Source: Niebla homalea
Lineage: Eukaryota; Ascomycota; Lecanoromycetes; Lecanorales; Ramalinaceae
Assembly (NCBI GenBank): GCA_019925105.1
Contig: JAHGAU010000024.1
Coordinates: forward strand, 868,001-932,000
Direction: 5' to 3'
Length of the DNA: 64,000 nt
Part shown: positions 34,504-44,601 of the stretch, piece after piece
How positions within the stretch are numbered: the stretch's first letter is position 1
Layout: every line of letters starts with the position of its first letter
Program-made: the position numbers and the translations under genes
Notes under the pieces: generated by a model
Seen by the model: the letters and a program-made list of their open reading frames with translations, nothing else
The model's database searches: none
Told to the model about the DNA's origin: nothing

Positions 34504-34623
34504 GCCTGATTGGTGAAATGGTATCATACTTGCAACTACTTGACCCAGGCACCAGAATCGAATTTGACTCAGGCGACAAACGGACAAAAGCAAGACTTGG
34601 GAGTTCGAGTCTCCCATCGGGCA
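34504..34623 (+). tRNA. Intron-bearing tRNA-like gene, anticodon not assignable
   Basis: Acceptor arms GCCTGAT (34504-34510) and ATCGGGC (34616-34622) pair with one wobble. The D arm is GTGA/TCAT. The T arm GGGAG-TTCGAGT-CTCCC is perfect. The anticodon stem CTTGC (34529-34533) pairs with GCAAG (34590-34594). The internal A box (TGGTGAAATGG) and B box (GTTCGAGTC) both match the Pol III consensus, and a T-rich terminator (34625-34636) follows. The 56 bases inside the anticodon stem imply an intron of about 49. However, the base at position 33 is A, not the near-invariant U, so the anticodon cannot be read with confidence. It may be a tRNA pseudogene or a different Pol III transcript. Confidence 0.6.
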
Positions 34624-34899
34624 CCTTCTTTTTGTTTCCGTTCTGACCATCTGATAAAACCATGGTTTCAAGCTTATTTGGAGAAAGGCGGTCAAGCTCG
34701 TCGTCAAGCTGCAGCAATAATCAGACTTGGAATTTGGATTTTGATGAAATTGGTGATCTCGAAAACTTGCCCTGTCTTCGCAGCGTTATGTTGTTCCCTT
34801 CAACGCATCCCAGCTGTGTTGCTCCGCCACCCTCACTCATACAAATTAGGGCCTCGCAGCAACCCCACATTGTATTAACATGAGAGATGATGGAAGGCA

Positions 34900-36141
34900 C
34901 TAAGCAAGGTCCACTGCGGGGACCAGGTCTGGACTCGGGCGACTACTGAGGCTTTGTAGTCCTTCGCCGAGATTTGATGATAGACTTGTTATACACGACG
35001 AGTTGACACCATTCACAATTGAACCAGTCATGTAGAAGCAGACGTATGCCCTCCCATCATGCTGCCCTTCATACATCCAAACCCCCAGATGAGCGAGGCA
35101 GCGGTATTTTTCCATCAGCCACTTGACATTATTCATGGCTGCAATGGCATGTGTTTTCTCTATACCTTTGGTTTGAGGTGAGAACAGCACCTTCAAGGCG
35201 CCGGTCGTGCCCAATTGCGAGAATGTAGCAGAATCAACCTCGTGAACAAAACTTCTCGTCACGAGATCAACGGGTGAGTCCAACATGTCTTGGATAATTT
35301 GATCGCACAATATTCTCCACAGAGCTCGCAGTTGCCGATTATCAATCCCCAAAGATGTAGCTTCGTATTCGTCGAACCAGCTGTCCTTGCCAGGTCCAAT
35401 GGGTTCCTTGAATCTCCCGGTTGGCCATGAAGGCCTCTTCCTTGACGCGGTTGATACAGGTGCTCGTTTAGCAACCTGGACTGCGTTGGTATCATCCGTC
35501 GATGGTTGATGGTACGTATGATTAGTTGTGGGTGAGAGGTTCAGAGACGTTGTGTTCCCGTTCATTGTACTTGCGTCCCACCCCGGCTCGGTGTCAAGCC
35601 CTTTCTCGAGAGGGTGATTCCCCGAACGCGCACTGAAAAACACCGTGGCACTCAAATCATTCCTTCCTTGGTATATCGCGGCAAGGAAGGTCTTGAATAC
35701 CACATGCTCGATCGCTTGCTGCCGCAGATTGCGCATGGCTACTACGAGTTCGTCACGCTCGACACCGTTTTGCCGAAGAGGTGTGAGCACTCCTGCCAGA
35801 GACCCTGTGTCGTGGCCGTGCCGAGATACTGGCAAGGGCACTTCTATAACGATCGGTTCACGAATGGTGATAGAACCCCGCATCAGATCGATTATCATCT
35901 GATTGATCATGCTGAGCCACTTATGATTCAGCCAGTCGGCAGCTCTACCTGGTTGATTACAGGCGGTACCATTATAGAAGATATACCAGCTTTGCTTTGG
36001 TGATCCTATCGGGACATTGAAGCCATCCGGAGGCCAGGGGATCACATTCTCGTCTTGCCTTTCTACTATAATGGGACTTGCGAACAAGAAGGTAAATAAT
36101 GAAAAAGCATACCAAATCTTGACGAGTAGTATGCTATGCAT
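34900..36141 (-). CDS. Secreted protein with two diverged copies of one unknown domain
   Basis: This intronless 413-residue protein begins with a hydrophobic signal peptide (about residues 1-21, ending FLFASP). Two copies of an unrecognised domain of about 150 residues follow (roughly 32-175 and 240-385). Shared landmarks are PIGSPKQSW versus PIGPGKDSW, MINQMIIDLM versus LCDQIIQDML, a run of the type VVAMRNLRQ versus IAAMNNVKW, and YQGRNDLSATVFF versus YEGQHDGRAYVCF. Between them is a Thr/Asn/Ser-rich linker with potential N-glycosylation sites and a Lys-Arg pair (VAKRAP) that suits Kex2 cleavage. No function is known to me. A processed secreted effector or surface protein is a reasonable guess. 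Confidence 0.75.
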   Translation of the reverse strand: MHSILLVKIWYAFSLFTFLFASPIIVERQDENVIPWPPDGFNVPIGSPKQSWYIFYNGTACNQPGRAADWLNHKWLSMINQMIIDLMRGSITIREPIVIEVPLPVSRHGHDTGSLAGVLTPLRQNGVERDELVVAMRNLRQQAIEHVVFKTFLAAIYQGRNDLSATVFFSARSGNHPLEKGLDTEPGWDASTMNGNTTSLNLSPTTNHTYHQPSTDDTNAVQVAKRAPVSTASRKRPSWPTGRFKEPIGPGKDSWFDEYEATSLGIDNRQLRALWRILCDQIIQDMLDSPVDLVTRSFVHEVDSATFSQLGTTGALKVLFSPQTKGIEKTHAIAAMNNVKWLMEKYRCLAHLGVWMYEGQHDGRAYVCFYMTGSIVNGVNSSCITSLSSNLGEGLQSLSSRPSPDLVPAVDLA

Positions 36142-36505
36142 TGTCTCATATCATTCTGAACGTCCACGAATACAATTCCTTGTTGACAAAAATTGTAGTA
36201 AAAATACACGGCGCTGCAGCGATGCCCGAGTCAAGCGCGAGCAGGAAAGCCTGCTGAATATATCATTCTAGAACACGTTGGAAATAAAATTGAACAGTCT
36301 GAAGTGACAATTTAGGAAATATTGTAGACCAATCAGAATCCATTGCCGCCATCTGCAAGCGACGACCAGGACCTGAGAAAAAACTCGGCACGATGGCAAC
36401 ACGCGCATTTCCGATGCAGATTGTTGACTCAAACCTTGATGTCCCAGCCACACGTTATTGACGACGCCCTTCCGGGGACCGGGATACGACTGTGAGTCGG
36501 CAGTA
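36142..36505. other. Upstream region of the duplicated-domain secreted protein
   Basis: Promoter region; no further feature is recognised. Short minus-strand frames at 36263-36453 have no motif. Confidence 0.3.
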
Positions 36506-36792
36506 CGGATCGTGGCACTAAAAGTCCTGGAGTACGCTAAAACCTCGAATTATTGTTATTTATTCTGGGCTGTAATCTAAGTGTATCAAGTAAAATACAA
36601 GAAGCTCCGGGCCCAACTCCCTGGCGGGTGAACCTCGACGCGCCGCTTAAGCCACTATACTCTAGCGGCTACAAGGACCTTCTTAGGGAGCACTCCCTGA
36701 GGCCCTGAATATAATACCGTAATTGCATTAAATACATTACCAAGCAGGATCCAGATTTTAGCGTACTCCAGGACTTTTAGTGCCACGATCCG
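36506..36792. mobile_element. MITE with perfect 37-bp terminal inverted repeats and TA target duplication
   Basis: The left repeat at 36506-36542 begins cggatcgtggcactaaaagt and is the exact reverse complement of 36756-36792. TA flanks both ends (36504-36505 and 36793-36794). The 287-bp element has no open frame of note. Perfect arms mean a recent insertion or purifying exchange. A Tc1/mariner-type transposase elsewhere in the genome would be the likely mobiliser. Confidence 0.9.
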
Positions 36793-37466
36793 TAAGGACG
36801 AGTTAAATGTAACCCGTACTGTGGATGCAATGTGGGCACGCGGACAAGCTAACCCTTATCTTTAGGCTTCTTAACTATACGCGCCATCTGATTCTTGAGT
36901 GACACTCTTGAGGTCCCCAAGCAAGGGGCCGGAGTGGAGTAGGTCTCAAGCGCGCTAAAGTATAAATGTTAATGTTCGACACGGAGATGGGGACGTTGTG
37001 GGCTCAGCCGTTATCCGTAGACGAGCGGTCTCTGGTTGGGTCACAAAATTGTCATGGTGAGACAGATATGTTCAACACGAAAAATCCTTATCACAGAAAT
37101 ACGGAGCTAGCGTGATGAGACTTGGCAGTAGACTCGAATTCAATGTACATACGATGGAGCCGCATTCTACTATTGCTCTATCCAAAGGTCGGTGCTCTAT
37201 CCTTGCATATTTTACAGAGGACCTAAATGGCTTATGTGTATCTCCTTTCTCCCATGTAAGCGTGCAAATTTGCTCGCTCATGCACGATGCGCCCCCGGAA
37301 GCTCAACGAATTCGTCCCTAGGCAACGTCCTCGCACAGCAACCCTGTTGATTCGCTATCAATGGGGAATGGTCTCGCTATAGGAATCAACGTGTGGTGAG
37401 ACAAATGTAGTGTGGCCGACTTGAATTCCTCTGCTGCAGGGTCTCGGATACGAAGTTGCTCGGTCA
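36793..37466. other. Intergenic region between MITE and SIN3
   Basis: No gene is supported. A 37112-37321 frame has no motif. It should include the SIN3 3' UTR. Confidence 0.35.
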
Positions 37467-40400
37467 TCACGTACCGCTCATGACGGCGTCTTCCTCTCTG
37501 GCAACAGGCTTGTCAGCAACAGCGCCCTCATCGCTACCCAGCACAGCAGGACCATCCTGCATCCAAGTTTTGAAGATTTTCTCGACCTTCTTGATCCCCT
37601 CGTCATCGGTCTCCTTCATCCATACATTCTTCTCACGACTCCCGTAGAGCGACTCCAGTCCCTTCGTCCTCTGGTGCTTCGCCTCATCGTACGCGCCAAG
37701 TCCCTTCTTGCGGACAGCCACGGATTGTACCCACCAATCACGGGTATCTGCGTCCCAGAGTATGTGATAATTGCCGTGACTTATCCGGATCACCAAACTA
37801 TCGTCATTGTAGAGCGGAAGATTGAAGCCATGCATATCTGCAACATCATCTGATAATGAAGTATTCTTGTTGGGACCGAACGGCATGTTGCGACGGAGGT
37901 AGGGCAAATGTTGTCTGAAGAGGGGAATGCCTTCGGTGTGGTCGAGCATCGAGTAGGTAGAGACGTAGTAGGACCACCGAGCAGTCGCGGCAAGCTCGTC
38001 CGCTTCGTAGGTCTTGTCGTCCTTTTTGAAGATCTGCACGTACGCTGTCCGGCTGGGGCGGTTCTGTTGCTAATCAGCACAAGAAAGCACAAAGGCCTGT
38101 AAGGACAAGTTGAACTTACGTAGCGAATCCGGAAGATGTCCCCATCCTTTCCATATTTCTCGACCTGTTTGCGATATGTCAATTCGTTCTGGTGCGTCGT
38201 TTCGTCTTCCTTGCGATCTTTGTAGAACAGATTGATGATGTCTAGACTCTTGTCTTTGCTATCTCCTCCTAGGATCGAGAGCGCAAATCGCAGGATCGAG
38301 TTCAACATCTTCTCGAACCCGTACATTTGCCATCCATCCTGCATATAAAAGCGCCTTAAGGTTTCCTCGAGTTGCGCTTGCTCCAGGTCACCCTTGACAA
38401 CGTCTTCGCACATGCGAACCGCCTGCTTGTAGTAGTTGGCGGATGGACTGATGTCTGCAAAATACTCGGTGGGGGCCTTGTCGATGAGGTTCAGATCGTT
38501 TGCAGCTTTAAAGATCTTGGCACGGTTCACATCCTGATGGACCTGCTGTTCGCGTACTTTGAGGTTCAGCAGCCGCTCGTACAAGCCTTGGAACATACGG
38601 AAGAAACAGTAAATGCTCGAAGTCGCATAAAGGTGGAAGTCGTCTCGCCTGAATGGAACGTTCAAATCTGCAGTCTCATTGCCATTCGTTGGGTATGCCA
38701 TCCAGCGATGCTCGGCGGGGTCTGCACGTGCAGCTTGTTCAGTGGGAGTACCAGCGGACACTGGGGTTTCCTCATCGTTGGACTGGACATCTGGCGTGGT
38801 GGCACCGCTCTCGTCTCCACCGTCCGGACCCCGTTGGCCAGGTTTCGAAGGATCGAGCACCCCACGACGCAAGTCCTGCTTCTTGCCATTTGCCCCGCGG
38901 CGACCTCTGACATTGCCGGACTCCGCATCAGTATTTGTCTCCTCTTCAGCTTCCTCATTTGGCGGAGACGCGTCCTCAATATCATTCAGCTTCTCTTCAA
39001 ACGCGTCTCGATCGATGTCGAAGAAGGTGGGTATGAAGGTCTTGAGAAAGGCATCTAACCTCATCTGATCAGTCTCGCTGGTGGAGAGCTTGCTGCGGAG
39101 ATAGGTCAGCAATAAATGACAGCAGTCGTCAATGACATCAAAGTCGTGGAATTCGTATTTGAATTGGTAGTTGGGTACAATCGTCCGAGGGATGCTTCGT
39201 TGCCGACGTTGCTCTTCGTATTTGGCGTGTATCTCGGTGTGAAGCGCTTTGGGCTGGAATTGGCGCTTATCCTGTGACTTGACATTGATGCCTTGGTGGT
39301 CCAGGCTCTTCCAAAAGATGCGATTGGTTTGCTGTCTCCAGACTTTCTCCCATTCGCGCTGGCTAGCTTTCCACTCCTCGGCCTTCTGCTTGAGTCGGCC
39401 CAACAGGATGGGAACCACGGCAGATGGCCTCTTGAACATATCATCAACGACTTTGCAGCCCTTTTCACGGTCATAGATCTTTTTGATCACGCGTTGATAG
39501 ATCGTCTCACTCTGGCCGCCGATCCCAGGAGGCAGCTTGTAGTTGTACTTTTCATCTTCGTTCATCATCTTCAACTGTTGAGCGATAGGTTCCAGAAGTT
39601 GGATTGTCCGCAGACAAGCCTCAATGTTGATGTCGTAGTCATGACGTTCTTCTTCAATGCGGTGGAGAGCCTCTTCAAATTGATTCTTGCGATGGGCGAG
39701 GAACCCACCTTCTTCTGAGGCCCAGGTAGGGTGTGAGACCCATTCATCATTCAGGACTGCCCTGCACATCTCGTCTCGACCTGCGCAAGAGCGTAGACGC
39801 TCACGCTTTGGGAGAAGACGATAGCTGGGACCAAGTCCACGACAGTTACTCAGTACCACCTTTCCACTGGGGATCCTCGCCGCGTTCTCGATCGTCTTAT
39901 CAACCTTCTCACGTGATAACCACTGTCTCATGTAGTTCATCAGATCACCGTTGCTGCCGATGAAGTTGTGAGCCTTGTAGAGCAGAAGATCCCTGTCGAT
40001 GATCTCCTGGTTGAAGAGGTTGCATAGCTTGAGGAATTCATTATAGACCTGTCGATTGGAGATATATTTCTTGACCCTGTCGAAGAATGCGATGCCCTCT
40101 GCCGTACTGGCCTGGTCTTTCGACGGTGCAATCGGGGTAGGCAAGGCTGGTACAAGAGACGGATCGACCTGCGGAGCTTCAGGCGCAGCGGGCTTCGCTT
40201 GCTCGATTCGAGCGCGCTGTGGTTGTGCACGTCAGCCTTGGCTTCAGCCCTTCTAAACCACTCTTACGTACCTTATTCGCATTGCTCAGGTTGTTGCGAT
40301 TCCGATTGCCTTGTCCAACACCATTGTCGAGGTTTGACGCGCCACCAGTCATCTGGGATCCAGCCCCTCCTCGGCGCTTCTTGTTGTCTTTCCCTACTGA

Positions 40401-42473
40401 AGGAGGCGCGAAGCTTCCAACAGGTGGCATTTTCAACTCGGGCTTGGGTGTCTGCATTTGATTATGGAGGGTACTTAGAGCATAGCCTGGGTCTCCGCGT
40501 ACGTTGCTCAACATAGCTGCATCTTCTGCTTGCTTCTGCGCTGCAGCTTGAGCTTTTGCTTGAGCTGCCGATTCTGGTAGGAATTGCTTGAAGTCTTCCA
40601 GAAGGTCTTGAGCTGAGCTGAAAAGTTGAGTCACTTGAGCATACACATCCTGGATTGGCTTGGATTCTCTTTGATAGGTCTGCAGGATTTCGAGGAATTG
40701 TTTGTAGATTTCTGGTTGAGAAGCGAATCGATTCTTCAGAGAGTCAGCTAAGCTCAGTGAGGGCGCCCTTACAACACCTACCTTGATCTTGTTGACATAG
40801 CCAATAGCATGATTGAACTCCACCGGACCTCGTTTCTCCAATGCCGACAAATGCGGCATGTCTGCAGGCACTACTTGACTTTCCCGGTCGAGCTGTCCGT
40901 CGTATAGAGGGGTGCGCTCGGTGCTTACATGAGGTTGTCCGGCAAACAGATGCATGGCACCTTGCCTACCTGCGGCGTACTGAGCTTCTTGTTGTTCAAG
41001 CTCCTGCTGCTGTGCCTGCCAGTCGCCATTCTGATGGGCATCACTGTAGAATGGACGGGGATTCTCCAGGGCGTTCACGCCGTTCAACCCAAGCCGATTC
41101 TGTACTGACGGCATCTGAGACACGGTCGTTCCCATTGGCGTTGTGACCCGAATTGAATTTGGGTCATCGGTCACTCCGCACTCGATCTTGTAGCCAGGAG
41201 GTAAGAATGTGTTGAAGCCTTGGATGAGTTCTGGATGGCCAGCAAATAGCGTTGAAACCCGTTCGATGACACCTGGGGTATCAATGGCCTGACTCTTGAA
41301 ATCTTTCATGATGTCTAGGAATTTGTTGTAGACATCAGGTTGCTCCTGGAAGCGAACTTTGACCTGGTCAAGATAGCTTAGAGCGTCATTCAGGATTGGC
41401 TGTTGGCCTTGGTTCAATGCGCCTGCGCCGTTTGAAAGCTGAGGGGCAGCAGCATTTGTGAGATTCAGGAGCTGCTGCTGCGAGGAGAGGTTGTGGTTGA
41501 TATGTGGACCGAAAGGTCGGAGTGCAGTGTCATTTGGAGGTGGCACATTGCTACCAAAGACATTACCAGGACCACTGGGAGCTCCCAGAGGCTGAGCTGG
41601 CTGCCCATTTGCGGGGCTGGGAAGATTTTGTTCGTGCAGTATCCCGTTAGGGCCGTGAAGTGTTGCAGGTACCCTTGAGGCCACTGGCTGCTGCAAAGGA
41701 ATCGTACCAGCGTGATTCTCACGAGGCGACTGTAGAATCTCGCGCTGCTGCTGCTGCTGCTCACGTGCCTGAAGCTCACGAGCTTGTCGTTCACGCTGCT
41801 CGTTGAGCATACTCTCTTGCTCGTATCGCTGCTGCTGTAGGAGCTCATGTCGCATCTGCTCCCGCCGCATTTGCTCTCGGTGTTCCTGCTCTAGGAACAG
41901 GTCCCTTTCTCTTTCAACTTGCATAGCAGCCTGTGGGGACTGTTGTGAGATCTGCGGACCGAGAGTGGGAAGGCCGTAATGAGCTTGTGGGGGGGGATGC
42001 GGTAAGCTGGGAGGAGATTGCTGCTGAGCGTGCTGAGGGGGAGGCGGGACACGTGTAGACTGCATTGGAGAGGCTTGTGGAGGGAGGTTTTGCGGATTTG
42101 GGAGCGCGTGGCCGTTGGGCTGATTAGAAAAGAAGGAGGCTATCGCGCAAGGGCATTAGCAAGGCAGTTGCGGAGAGAATGGAATCGTTTTCCACTGACT
42201 CGGTTGCTGTAGAAGAGGTGGACCATTCATTTGGTGTTGTGGACCTTGTTGCATTGACATTGCCGGCCTGTTGACGCTTGATCAGCTGGGAGGGTTTGGG
42301 CGCTCGGGCGACTGGATGGAAGAGCAAATCGCAAGTGTGCAATAAGGAATTGATACTTACCCAAAAGTACCCGAAGGTCTTTGCTGAATCGACTGCGGCT
42401 CTTGAGGTCCCTGTGGTGGACCTGGACCTGGGCCTCCTCCTGGAGCCCAGCCATTTACAGGGTGAGAGTTCAT
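37467..42473 (-). CDS. SIN3: Transcriptional co-repressor Sin3
   Basis: Five exons (42473-42361, 42267-42200, 42139-40272, 40216-38120, 38063-37467) encode about 1580 residues. All introns are 55-93 bp and keep frame. The N-terminus is Gln/Pro-rich. PAH1 (ALSYLDQVKVRFQEQPDVYN, about residues 313-375), PAH2 (GYVNKIKV...QPEIYKQFLEIL, about 500-560) and PAH3 (FFDRVKKYISNRQVYNEFLK, about 720-775) are followed by the Sin3 HDAC-interaction domain with LSNCRGLGPSYRLLPKRE and HPTWASEEGGFLAHRKN (about 800-850), and the conserved C-terminal region. It is the nuclear scaffold that brings the Rpd3 histone deacetylase to promoters. The ATG at 42473 (MNSHPVNGW) is the first start compatible with the splice pattern. 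Confidence 0.95.
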
Positions 42474-43259
42474 CGCGTGGGTTGAGCCCCTTGGAGATGG
42501 TCAAAGAGTGCTGACTGCTCGCCCAGATGATATAGAAATCTTATACGACGGCCAAGTTTACACGACGGCGAAGGCCAGACTGGATGATAAGCTGCGAGCT
42601 TGTCGTCGTCCGAGAAATGAGATTGAGCCCCTGCCACTCCGAGTAAGCTGAGGCGTCGTCCTTCGCGTGAAGACTTTTCCAAGGAAGGAAAAGCGGCGGA
42701 AGGAAAACAAAGATGAGTACCAGAGCTGCCTCGATAATCAAGTGACTATGTCATCGGTAGTGAAGATGATGGAGAACTGTAGGGAATAGCAATGAGCGTG
42801 CGCAACAAAATGAAGACCCAAAATGCAGGAGCGAGAGAGAGAGACAAGCGTCACAGGGACAGATCCTTGCACTATTGGCACGCCAGCCTCTCCGTAGTCC
42901 GGTCGAGCTAAATCCGTTATCGATAAGGGTCTGCGCTCACCCAGCCGAGCCAGCCTGGTGGGCTCTCAAGGCTCTTCATGCACTATGCAGCTCCATGTAG
43001 TGAAAGAGTGCTTGAGAGTAAATGAAGACAGCATGAATATACATTCAATGAGCAAAGAAGGATGTCGAATGCTTCAGCAAGATTCGCAAATTCTCGATAG
43101 AGAGGCAGCGACCTTTCAGTCTAGACTGGCTGCCGAGAGTGGATGATACAATTGAGCGACCATTGATCGTAAATGTCATCAAGATCATTACGCTACACGT
43201 GAACGGATATACGAGGTTTCACTTGGTGCAGTAGCACAAAAGCCCAGTAGTAGATTCGA
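42474..43259. other. SIN3 upstream region
   Basis: 786 bases separate the SIN3 start from the 3' end of the fasciclin gene on the same strand. They hold the SIN3 promoter, including a GA-rich stretch near 42830-42850. No gene is seen; the 42958-43146 frame has no motif. Confidence 0.4.
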
Positions 43260-44038
43260 TCAAGCATAATTCATGCAGCCCTTGATCACCCAGACCTCGC
43301 CGTTCGAGACTTGCTCAGCAACGCTCGAGACCTCAATATCCCCCGGTTGAATCTGACGTGCGTCAGCCATATGATCCAACACGATAGATCTGGCATGCGG
43401 GCTGTCCAGCGGCGACTCACTATTTTCTTCCCTTCCCTGCTCTCCCACCACACTTTCTCTCCTCTCATCGAGTCGACCTTCTCTCCCTCCTTCCACGGGC
43501 TGGCCGGAATGGTATGTGCTTCGACGAATCTCCGCAAATTCCTTGTGGCGCGCTTCTCCCCGTCATTGCCCTCATATGCTTCTGTCCCTAGATTCTCGTA
43601 ATCCTCTGGATCTTCCCACGGCTTCCTTGGCAGCTTTTGAAGTTGTGAGTTGAGGGGAGCAAGAACAGTCGTGCGTTTTGCCTGGTCCTCAAGACGCGTT
43701 GAAACACTGTCGACATCTCCTGAACGAGCATATTAGAGACCTGGATGCTCCGACCCGAAGACTGGAAGCTTACGTGTGAATCCGGCGAAGATGTTTATGC
43801 TGCGCTCCTTCCCTATGACATCTGAAATGATGACATCACCAGATGACTTGTCATTATTATCGTTGGAGCTACCCGGGAGAGGTATCGGGATATTCATGAT
43901 CGGGATTTGATGAGGAGCTGCCGCCGGCGACGCTGATTCGACCTGCTTGGACAGGAAACTCGAGAGCAAGCCTTGACCACTAATGGGATGGGATTGAAGT
44001 ATGGATGTAAAGAGTAGCAGATGTGCCATAGACTTCAT
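43260..44038 (-). CDS. Secreted fasciclin (FAS1) domain protein
   Basis: Three exons (44038-43774, 43719-43421, 43352-43260) encode about 218 residues with introns of 54 and 68 bp. A signal peptide (MKSMAHLLLFTSIL) is followed by one FAS1 domain. Diagnostic segments are INIFAGFTRD, TTVLAPLNSQLQKLPRKPW, NLRRFVEAHTIP and GEVWVIKGCMNYA. In fungi such single-domain FAS1 proteins are secreted, vacuolar or wall-associated adhesion-type proteins. The start at 44038 gives the signal peptide; longer upstream frame exists but would bury it. The gene is divergent from the fumarate reductase gene. Confidence 0.88.
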
Positions 44039-44601
44039 TTTGTACTGTGAATGTATATTGACTTGATATGCAGGTTGTCGCAGCCTGTAGACAGTAATCC
44101 GTAGATGGGAGCTGACTTGCCGGAGTGTCGGCTTTACGGCTTTACTCAGATATGAGCGGGTGATGATACCTTCGCGTACACAGGGTAGACTTGATACTGA
44201 TAGCGATTCTACCCCTGTCATAGAGTTCAACAGCGCTTCATGCCTTCATGCAGATGACATGTTTGCCTCGGGTATTTCATACACTACCAGATCGAATGTC
44301 AAGATCAGATGAGCAGCATCTTCACAGCCCGCTTCGTGACACTGGTCCAAACTTGACAGCAGGCTTGACGAGCCAATTGGAACACGTGCAATACAAAGGC
44401 GGAGCAGAAGAACAATTATCCGGACCGAGGCATCAGGTCTACGCCACGGGACAGTCACCATGGTGGGCGAGGTGGGTCTCAATCTATAGTCCATCCTCTC
44501 CCCACAAAGACATGTACTTTCATTCTTCTCCATAACTTGTGACAACTATCCTGTAGCTCCTCCATCACCGCTCTCTACAAGCGATTCATTCCCTCACAAT
44601 C
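44039..44601. promoter_or_regulatory. Divergent promoter, fasciclin gene / fumarate reductase-cytochrome b5
   Basis: 563 bases separate the two start codons, so both promoters must lie here. No protein-coding motif is seen. Individual factor sites cannot be assigned from sequence alone. Confidence 0.5.
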
